From Monocercomonoides exilis (lineage: Eukaryota > Preaxostyla > Oxymonadida > Polymastigidae), in NCBI GenBank assembly GCA_001643675.2, contig LSRY02000032.1, forward strand, positions 124,001 to 188,000: 64,000 nucleotides of DNA. The letters run 5' to 3'. This document shows positions 53,322 to 61,181 of this stretch, one piece after another. The position numbers were made by a program, and so were the translations under genes. Under the pieces are notes generated by a model that saw only the letters and a program-made list of their open reading frames with translations, was not told the DNA's origin and did no database searches. Position 1 is the first letter of the stretch, and every line of letters begins with the position of its first letter.

Positions 53322-55175
53322 CATTGTAAGAGCCCTTTTTTAATGAGAGAATGCGACTTCCAGCACAACAGAGCAAATGGTAGTTATGCTGGAGGAATCG
53401 AATTATATCTTTCGAAAGGTTTTTTCCTTCCAAGAATATGGTTGTCTTATTGCTATTTTAACAACAATTCTGTTGTTGGGGGAGTAGGAATTGACATTTT
53501 TTTTCATTGTTCTTCAGATTATGATGTTACTTCAGAATTGCTTTTCAATTGTTTCACATCAGAAAAATCTTCAATGAGCGTGAGCGATAGTACGAATAGT
53601 TTTTCTGATTGGATTGGTGAAACACTGATTGAAAGGTTTGTGAGCACATCTGGCTCAGACAATGAGAGTATGTGCGGAAAAAGTGAATCTGATGCCTGCC
53701 TGACAATTGGATATGCAACAAGCCAATTTGTGAACGGGATTGATTGCAGCATTTTGCTTATGGGAGAGAGATTTGAACAAGAGGATACAACAATTGAGGT
53801 GGGAGATAGGAGGGTTGAAATCAGAGGCAAGGGAAGGACAGCCACAACAATCAGCTCTCAACTTTTGGAGAATGGAAAAGAAGCGCTGTGCTTGGTGAGA
53901 GAAGGACGAATGTCAATGAAAAGTCTGGCTTTGGTGAGGGTGTGCGAAGAGGAGCACCATCAGATGCAAAGCATGATTGTGCTGAAAACAGAAACAGGAG
54001 TTGGGAGAATAGATTTGAGTGATGTGAGGATTAAGGGGAAAAAAGCAACAGAATTGTTGAGTTTCAGTGCTCCTCTTCTGAAGGCAGAAGGAGGAGAGAT
54101 GAGTCTAAATAATGTGGAATGCACGTCGATTCGCTCTTCCGTTCCTCTTTTGTCTCTTTCAGGTGGAGGGTTGCTGGAGATGAAGCTGTGCAACATCAAC
54201 AGCATCGAGTCAATCGGTGACTGTCCGAGTGTTGTTGATGGATTATCATCAAAGGGGATATTATCGTGTTCAGAGTGTGGTTTTGAAGGGTGTGCAGCAA
54301 GTGTTAGCAAATGGGGCGGATGCATGAAATTCGCTGTGGATGCAAATATTGAAGCGATTTTGCTGAATGGCACTTTGTTTGATGGATGCGAAGCATCGGC
54401 AGAGGCGGATGATGAAACAAAAAGTGGAAGAGGAGGTGGGATATATTTGGAAGTCACACTTGGATCAGGGATAAAAATGACAGAACTTCAGTTTTCTGGA
54501 AACAAGGCAACATATGGGCGAGATATCTATTTTGTGTGTGAGGATCTTCGGGTGAGTGCTACTCAAGTGTTGTTTCCGTTTTGGAGCTCGATTGAGAACA
54601 AAGAGAATTCGCTGTTCGGGAGCGATCACCAGGTGGCAAGGGGATGTGATGTTGATCTGTTTGTGTTTCTTTCAGGATTTTTGGGGAAAGAGGTGTATGT
54701 TGGGCAGAGCGGAGAGGATGCAGCATATTGTGGACATGCGCTGTATCCGTGCAAAACACTGAGTGAGAGCATGAAGCATTTGGACTCTGTTGAGGGAGAC
54801 GGAAGAATTCTTGTGAATGAAAATCTGGAATGTGGGAAGCAGTTGAATGTCTCTGGCGTGATTGTGAAAGGGATTGAGTCTTCGGAAGCAGTTGGAATGG
54901 AGTTGAGCGAATCACTGGGTGGGAGTGAACTGGACGTACTGGTGAATGAAGTAGATGCAACATGGGAAAGCGTGGATTTGTTGTTTCCGAGCTCGTTCAT
55001 TTCCCCAGAAGGAGTGGAGTCGCTGCTGAATTCACGAGATGGAGTGCTGAAGATGGATTCCTTATCATTTCTGAGCTTAGCACCTCAACAGAAAGTTGAG
55101 TTTTGTCTGATCAAGGCAGACGGTGGCAGTGTTGAAATGATGAGTGTGAAAGTGATTGGAAAGCAGGGAGTTTAA
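53322..55175 (+). CDS. beta-helix surface protein, middle segment between in-frame TAG and TAA
   Basis: Same frame as the N-terminal segment. First ATG at 53343 (MRECDFQHN). It holds the first two copies of a repeated cassette header: STSGSDNESMCGKSESDACL (about 53643) and YVGQSGEDAAYCGHALYPC (about 54696). Each is followed by roughly 350 residues of beta-helix strands, for example CNINSIESIGDCPSVVDG and GRGGGIYLEVTLGSG. It closes at TAA 55173-55175, after KVIGKQGV. The text resumes SFASSPFVCSSSDGG without shift. Without readthrough this segment lacks a signal peptide and would not be secreted, so it is probably not an independent gene. Confidence 0.65.
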   Translation, partial: HCKSPFLMRECDFQHNRANGSYAGGIELYLSKGFFLPRIWLSYCYFNNNSVVGGVGIDIFFHCSSDYDVTSELLFNCFTSEKSSMSVSDSTNSFSDWIGETLIERFVSTSGSDNESMCGKSESDACLTIGYATSQFVNGIDCSILLMGERFEQEDTTIEVGDRRVEIRGKGRTATTISSQLLENGKEALCLVREGRMSMKSLALVRVCEEEHHQMQSMIVLKTETGVGRIDLSDVRIKGKKATELLSFSAPLLKAEGGEMSLNNVECTSIRSSVPLLSLSGGGLLEMKLCNINSIESIGDCPSVVDGLSSKGILSCSECGFEGCAASVSKWGGCMKFAVDANIEAILLNGTLFDGCEASAEADDETKSGRGGGIYLEVTLGSGIKMTELQFSGNKATYGRDIYFVCEDLRVSATQVLFPFWSSIENKENSLFGSDHQVARGCDVDLFVFLSGFLGKEVYVGQSGEDAAYCGHALYPCKTLSESMKHLDSVEGDGRILVNENLECGKQLNVSGVIVKGIESSEAVGMELSESLGGSELDVLVNEVDATWESVDLLFPSSFISPEGVESLLNSRDGVLKMDSLSFLSLAPQQKVEFCLIKADGGSVEMMSVKVIGKQGV

Positions 55176-58100
55176 TCATTTGCGAGCTCTCCGTTTGTGT
55201 GTTCATCGAGTGATGGAGGATGGAAAATGATTGGATGTATTGTGGAAAACGTGAAAGTTGAAGGAGGGAGCGTGCTGTGCATCTCTTATTCATCTTTGCA
55301 AGGAGAATGCAAGGTCTTGATGCAGAACTGCACGATCACTTCTGTTGAAAACACGAATGGTGAAGCATGTGTGCTGAGTGCAATGTCGAATGTCCAGACA
55401 ACAATGACTATTGATCTGAATTCCGTGGTGTTTGAAGGATGCAAGTCCACAAAGTCGGAAAGGGGAGGGGGGCTGGGATTGAGCATGGGGAGTGGCAGCA
55501 GTCTGAACGTGGTGAATAATTCACAATGTGGAGGATGTGAATGCAGTTCAGAGAGTGGGAAAGGAGGGGGGGTGTATGTTGAATGCAAAAGCTATGGTGA
55601 GGATTACTTCTTTTCATCAGTTGGATTTGGAAACACAAACAAAGCGAAACAAGGGAAGAATGTGTTTGTGATGAGCGACAAGCTGAATTCGAGTGTAAGC
55701 ATGCTGCACTTTGGAGAATGGATCTGTTCATGGAAGGATGAACAAAATGTGTTTGTTGGAAGTGATGAGCATTTTGGTGAGGGAGTGGATTTGACTCTGT
55801 TTTTGTTTGAGCATTTTGCACAAGTGATATGGGTATCATCAGAAAACGGATATGATGTGATTGGCTGTGGAGACAGCTTGGCTATGTGTGGAACAGTTGG
55901 GTTTGGGCTGGGAAGGCTATCAAGAGGTGAAGGCGAAGAGAGCCAGAAGTCGCTCACTCTGATGGATGAGAACTGGATGAAGGAAGAAATGGAGCTTGAT
56001 GGTCATTTGATTGAATCGGGGTTGGAAAACACGAAGACGACACTTGTTGTGGGAGGTGAGATGAGTGGGAGCAGAGTTGAAGCTATACTTGTGAGTGGGA
56101 AAGCGAGGTTGAAGGTGCTGAGCATATCACTTGGAAGTGCTCTTTCCGAGAAGAAGAGTGTGCTATTTGCAGTGAATCAGCAGAAAAGTGAGTTGTGTGT
56201 TGAAGGATGTGATTTTGTGAAGCAGGATGGGGCATTGGGGATGAATTACAATCTGATTCGGCAGAGCTCAGGCAAAGTTGATATTATCGAATGTGTGATT
56301 GATGAATTAATGATGGGAGCTTCTGCTTTTGTGGTTTGTGATGGTTCGTCTAATTTTGGAATGAACAGGACAAAAGTGATGAGAGTGGAGTTTGAGGAAG
56401 GATGTGTTTTGGAGATTGTAGACGGAAGCGAACAGAATGGAGCAGACATGCTTGGAGTTGCAATCGAAGGGTGCACTTTCTCTTCTATTCAGCAGACAGG
56501 AGTGGAAGAAAAGAGAAAACCTTGCATTGTTGAGTCGCATGTGTTGAGGAGTGGGTATTCTTTCGTTGTGCTGAACAGCTCGTTTGAAGGATGTAGCTCT
56601 GCAGAAGAGAGAGAAGGAGGAGTGCTGCATTGTGGGTATGAGAGTGGGATGAAGTTTGAGATCAAAGACTCGAATGCAACATCGTGCAGCGCAGTGAAAG
56701 GAAAAGGAGGGTTTTTGTTCTTGGACTGTCGTGGGGAGGGAGAGCTTGGGTTTTTGCTGAACAACACGCTGTTCAGGAACAACATGGCTGTGAAGGGGAG
56801 AGATGTGTTTGTTGTGTGCCACTTGATAAGTGCACAGATCAATGAGCGGCAGTTTGAGTTCGGGATGGAGGAAGGGGTGTACAACAGGACGGATGCGCTG
56901 TATGGGAGAGACTCGACGCTGGGGGAGGAGGACGAGGATATCAACCTGATTGGATATGTGCTGTTTTACCGATCAGACACAGTTTATGTGTCATCCACAA
57001 AGTTTGATGAAACAAGGATGTGTGGGTCTGTGTCTGCACCGTGCCGAACAGTGGATGCTGGGAATGGGCATGTTCAGGGAGAGTATGACAGGAGGATATT
57101 TATTGAGGGATGCGTGCCGATTGAAGGGAGCATGCGAGCAGAGAATGTTGTGCTTCAGAGAAAAGGAAAAGGAGAAGGGATGATGCTGCTGAGGATAGGA
57201 GCAGAAGACGAGACAGAAAGTGTGATCAGTTGCAACGGAGATGTGACACTTCAAGGGTTGGGCGTTGTGTTTTCTGAGGAATCACTGATTGGCAAGCAGT
57301 CGAGCTTCCTGTTGTGCGAAGAGAATGGTGAATTATCTGTTGCCTCGTGTTCATTTGAGCGAACGAAAGTGAGTGAAGAGGGAAGTGGCAACAGATTGAG
57401 CATTCCATTTTCTCTTGTGAAATGTGTTGGTGGAAGTGTTTCAATGAGTTCTGTGACTGTTGAAGGATTGGCATTTGAGAAGTCTGTTCTTGTGTTTTCA
57501 GAGGGAACTGTTTTGAAAGTGCAGGGTTTGAGTTGCATTGGTGCTGCGCTTTGTGGGGGTTTTCTTGCATCAAGGGAATGCAAGATAGCTCTTGATAGCA
57601 TCAATCTTTCGGGGATCGTTGCTGAAGCATCCATTTTTGAGATCCAAAGAATGAAAAGTGAGTTGGTATTTGAGAAAATAGTTATCAAAGATGTTGAGCT
57701 GAGGAACGGAAGTGTTGTTGACATGAATGAAGCAAAACACGAAAGAGAGCAAGAAGAGAAGAATGATGACCCAGTTTTTGTGATAAGCGTTTCTGAATTT
57801 GCGAACATCACATCGAGTCACTCAGAATCGGCAGTCATCAGGTGTGATGGATTCAGCGGAGCAATCAGATTTGCAAACTGCTCTGTGAAGGATAACAGAA
57901 TGAGGAAGGAGAAGGGCGATGAGCTTTGTGTGTCATTCTGCAAAATGGTTGATTTGGATTTATGTCTTTTTGAAGGGCAAAAGGAAAATGTTGGGGAAGA
58001 GGAAATCGAACAGGCGACAAAGAGAGAGAAACTGTGCATGTGGAATGGATCACTTGTTGACGCGACAAACAGCACGATTTGCATGAAAAACTCGGATGTT

Positions 58101-60065
58101 GCGAATTCAGGGAAGGGGGGAATGTCCATTTGGGGTGGAGAGATTTCCATTGAAAAAAGTGAGTTTCGAAACAACAATGCAGAGGTGCCGGATTATGGGT
58201 CAGCTCGGAGGAACGTGCTGTGCACAGGAGCAGGGGAGCTGTACGTGGTGAGTCTGAAAGGAGGGGATGGAGTGCTGCCGAATGGATCGCTGTGGATTCT
58301 GAACGATGGGTGTGGTGTTGAAGGGATTGCAACAGAGAGAGAATCGCTGTTTTTCATCCCAGCTGTGGAAGAGGCGAGGAATGCAACAACATCCGATGGG
58401 AAGACAAGCATCACGCTGACTGGGAGACTTCTTCTTCCTTGCAATGTTTCGTTGCGGATGAGCTTCAGGAATGGAAGAGAAGAAGTGGTTGAGATTCATG
58501 GGATTGATGAAAGTGAAAGCGTGTCAGAGAATGAAATTATCGCAGTTGTTTCTTCATCTCAGATGGAATCAGTGGGAGAGAAGACAGAAATATCCGTGAG
58601 CATTCTGTTTGGAAATCCATCGTTTCCATCAAAAACCGAATCGTTCATATTGAAGAACAGAAGCGAGCCCAAGCAAAAAGATGATGAAAAATCTGTTGAA
58701 AGTGGAAAAGGAGTCAATTCATTGTGGATTATAATTGTCGTTTCTTGCATTGTATTTATCGTCTTGTTGTTGATAATTGTTGCTGTGACTATTAGGTGGA
58801 GAAAGCAAAAGAGAAGGACTGAAGAGTTGGAAGTGATTGTGAATGACACAGTGAAGAAGGATCCGAAGGCATTCGAGATGGTGACGATGGAGATGTCACC
58901 CGAGGAGCAGTGGCGGAGGGCTGAGAGGGAGGCAGAGAAGAAGAATGAGGAGAGGATCAAGAAGAGGGTGTATGAGACGAATATGGAGCATTCCGAGTCA
59001 TCAGAGCACCTTCTGTCTGAGAGTGGCTCCACTGAATACATCTTGGGAAAAGACTCGGACAAGATCCCCGAATGGGTGCTGGAGAAGGTTGATGATGAGG
59101 AAGAGACAAGAAAGAGATCGCCTTCACCATCCATCTCATCCACTTCAACCACAGACACTTCAGACACTGAATCCACGTTTGTTCGGGGGGAGGATCTGTG
59201 TCCAACCACCTCATCCATGTCGAATCTGGTGGATGCTATGGCATGTTCATCGCCACATGAGAAGCTCATTGTGGACTTGAGGGATTCGCTGTTCATGCTG
59301 CTTCATGGAAGGAATGAGAAGAAAGAGATGGCGATAGGCACTCTGCAAGAGAGGGAGATGACAGCTGCACAGATCCTGTTCTGGGTGGCCAATCTCGCAC
59401 TCCATTCATTTGACGAAATGAACAATCCTCTTTCATCTCTTGCCAACCTCAACCCTCACATTGTTCTCTTCTCAGAACACATGGTTATCTGCATTGCCCT
59501 CCACTCCGACTGCTCCTCAGACTCAGACACTTCATCCATCTCTTCTTCCACCTCGACAATTGTCACCTCTTCCTCTGATGTTTCTGTGAAGAGCGAGAGA
59601 TTCTCAAAATCACCACCACCTTCGTCGGCCTTTGAGGATGAGGATGACTTCAAAAAAGAGTGTCTGCGGTGGAAGGCACCAGAGCTGCTGATCAACAAGA
59701 AGATGGGAGCGACAAAGGAATCAGTGGCATTCTCCATTGGCATGATGCTGTGGGAGTGTCTGACACTGGACATTCCGTTTGGCGAGTATGAGGCAGTAAT
59801 AGCTGGAGACAAAATTACGAAAGGTGAGAGGCCCAGCTGTGATGCAATTCAACGCTCCAAGCATTTGCCAGCAATTGTTTCGTGTACTTCTGGGAATTCT
59901 GGTGATAGGCCCACGTTATTTGATCTGAAGCGTCACTTTATAAAGTGCTTCCCAGCAAATGCAGTGCTGATCACAATTTCAGATGCCATTATTGATGAAG
60001 AAGAATCAGACGATAAACAAATTGCAAGCGGAAACAATGAAAATACTGTACAATCAGATAATTGA
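55176..60065 (+). CDS. beta-helix / transmembrane / pseudokinase protein, C-terminal segment
   Basis: The longest segment (1629 codons, ends TGA). It contains cassette headers three and four (VSSENGYDVIGCGDSLAMCG about 55832; YVSSTKFDETRMCGSVSAPC about 56986) and further beta-helix. A single membrane helix follows (WIIIVVSCIVFIVLLLIIVA, about 58728-58790) with a basic stop-transfer RWRKQKRR. The cytoplasmic part has a Ser/Thr-rich linker and the C-lobe of a protein kinase: LRWKAPELLI (APE motif), FSIGMMLWECLTLDIPFGEY and GDRPTLFDLKRHFIKCF. The expected HRD and DFG sites are replaced by NPHIVLFSEHMVICIAL and no VAIK lysine is found, so it is a pseudokinase. Predicted type I membrane protein displaying the beta-helix outside. 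No ATG plus signal peptide begins this segment. Confidence 0.75.
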   Translation, partial: SFASSPFVCSSSDGGWKMIGCIVENVKVEGGSVLCISYSSLQGECKVLMQNCTITSVENTNGEACVLSAMSNVQTTMTIDLNSVVFEGCKSTKSERGGGLGLSMGSGSSLNVVNNSQCGGCECSSESGKGGGVYVECKSYGEDYFFSSVGFGNTNKAKQGKNVFVMSDKLNSSVSMLHFGEWICSWKDEQNVFVGSDEHFGEGVDLTLFLFEHFAQVIWVSSENGYDVIGCGDSLAMCGTVGFGLGRLSRGEGEESQKSLTLMDENWMKEEMELDGHLIESGLENTKTTLVVGGEMSGSRVEAILVSGKARLKVLSISLGSALSEKKSVLFAVNQQKSELCVEGCDFVKQDGALGMNYNLIRQSSGKVDIIECVIDELMMGASAFVVCDGSSNFGMNRTKVMRVEFEEGCVLEIVDGSEQNGADMLGVAIEGCTFSSIQQTGVEEKRKPCIVESHVLRSGYSFVVLNSSFEGCSSAEEREGGVLHCGYESGMKFEIKDSNATSCSAVKGKGGFLFLDCRGEGELGFLLNNTLFRNNMAVKGRDVFVVCHLISAQINERQFEFGMEEGVYNRTDALYGRDSTLGEEDEDINLIGYVLFYRSDTVYVSSTKFDETRMCGSVSAPCRTVDAGNGHVQGEYDRRIFIEGCVPIEGSMRAENVVLQRKGKGEGMMLLRIGAEDETESVISCNGDVTLQGLGVVFSEESLIGKQSSFLLCEENGELSVASCSFERTKVSEEGSGNRLSIPFSLVKCVGGSVSMSSVTVEGLAFEKSVLVFSEGTVLKVQGLSCIGAALCGGFLASRECKIALDSINLSGIVAEASIFEIQRMKSELVFEKIVIKDVELRNGSVVDMNEAKHEREQEEKNDDPVFVISVSEFANITSSHSESAVIRCDGFSGAIRFANCSVKDNRMRKEKGDELCVSFCKMVDLDLCLFEGQKENVGEEEIEQATKREKLCMWNGSLVDATNSTICMKNSDVANSGKGGMSIWGGEISIEKSEFRNNNAEVPDYGSARRNVLCTGAGELYVVSLKGGDGVLPNGSLWILNDGCGVEGIATERESLFFIPAVEEARNATTSDGKTSITLTGRLLLPCNVSLRMSFRNGREEVVEIHGIDESESVSENEIIAVVSSSQMESVGEKTEISVSILFGNPSFPSKTESFILKNRSEPKQKDDEKSVESGKGVNSLWIIIVVSCIVFIVLLLIIVAVTIRWRKQKRRTEELEVIVNDTVKKDPKAFEMVTMEMSPEEQWRRAEREAEKKNEERIKKRVYETNMEHSESSEHLLSESGSTEYILGKDSDKIPEWVLEKVDDEEETRKRSPSPSISSTSTTDTSDTESTFVRGEDLCPTTSSMSNLVDAMACSSPHEKLIVDLRDSLFMLLHGRNEKKEMAIGTLQEREMTAAQILFWVANLALHSFDEMNNPLSSLANLNPHIVLFSEHMVICIALHSDCSSDSDTSSISSSTSTIVTSSSDVSVKSERFSKSPPPSSAFEDEDDFKKECLRWKAPELLINKKMGATKESVAFSIGMMLWECLTLDIPFGEYEAVIAGDKITKGERPSCDAIQRSKHLPAIVSCTSGNSGDRPTLFDLKRHFIKCFPANAVLITISDAIIDEEESDDKQIASGNNENTVQSDN

Positions 60066-61181
60066 AACAGGTTGATTTTGTAATTGCACATTTCTGGAAT
60101 GACACAGTGTTTTCAAAAAGACAAAAGAATAGCATGTGCATTTATTTCAACGATTCAACGAATAATTAATAAGATTAGCCATGGCTGGAAGTTGTTTTTC
60201 AATAAGATTGAAATCATTTTGTTCATATTGAAAGATGGTTTTTCAACAGAGAATAACATCAAAAATCAGAAAGTACTCCATGATTGTTGGCAAAAGTGGT
60301 ATTATTCCCCAATCGTTGAAAAGATGTGATTACTTCTTGTTGAATATGTTCCTTTTTTTGTTTGCTCAGTGAAAATGGCATTTGTTTGCTTTTTGCCAAG
60401 GAAACATCGGATATATCCAGGCTTTGCTCGGGCTAGTGTTTAAAATACAAATTCTCAAAAGTTCTGTTGTTTTCGATACACATTCCAAAACTGCTTATCT
60501 TTATTTCTCAAGAGAGTCAAAATTAAATTTGGCATTTCTTGCTCAGTCACTTCACATTAAACTCAATTCCAACAAAATAATAAGCGAAGTTCTCAATGTT
60601 TTCAAAGCAATGCTTCTTCCGTCTGTTCAACAGTCCAGATTCTTGAATGAAAATTCAATTTGTCGAAGAAAAAATGAGTTTTTGAATAATTGAAAAGAAA
60701 ATGAACTACAAGAACAAGAAAGTGCACCAAAAAGCATATTTGCAAGTGCATAACATCTCAACACCCAAAGCAGGTTGACACAAAACAACAAGAAATTGCA
60801 TTGCCTGTGGTTGTATGCTAACGCTGCTATGGTTATGAGGCATCAGCGTTCAAGCAAGCTGAAAGAAGACATCGTACTTCGAAACCCAGATACTCATAAA
60901 TGTCAAACGGCATCACAAGCACAAAAACATATAAAAGATGAAAAGAAAAAAGGAAAATTTTAATGAAAAATTAAAAAATTAAGAATGCAGGACAGAAATG
61001 AAAGAATGGAAAAATTCGAATAAGAAAGAAAGAAAGAAAGAAACCAAAAATGTGAAACTCACCCATATCCACTTTGACACTTTTTTTCATTTTATTTTTT
61101 TTCATTTTTTCATTTTTCATTTTGGTACATGATTCGATTATATTGTACTGTTATTTGGTTTCTTTTTTTGCCTATTCGCTT
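60066..61181. pseudogene. intergenic region with decayed coding-like fragments
   Basis: Between the convergent beta-helix gene (+) and NEK-like gene (-). The plus frame from 60382 reads IQALLGLVFKIQILKSSVVF and LNSNKIISEVLNVFKAMLLP to TGA 60691. The same frame continues KENELQEQESAPKSIFASA to a TAA, then WLYANAAMVMRHQRSSKLKE and CQTASQAQKHIKDEKK to TAA TGA at about 60961. Composition is intermediate between coding and spacer, and no family is recognised. It may be a remnant of an old gene or chance; an AAAG microsatellite lies at 61022-61042. Confidence 0.3.

Noticed and set aside
58559-59296. 245-codon antisense ORF opposite the membrane/linker part of the beta-helix gene
   Set aside because: Antisense of a Ser/Thr/Glu-rich coding stretch; hydrophobic runs mirror the membrane helix codons; no independent support.
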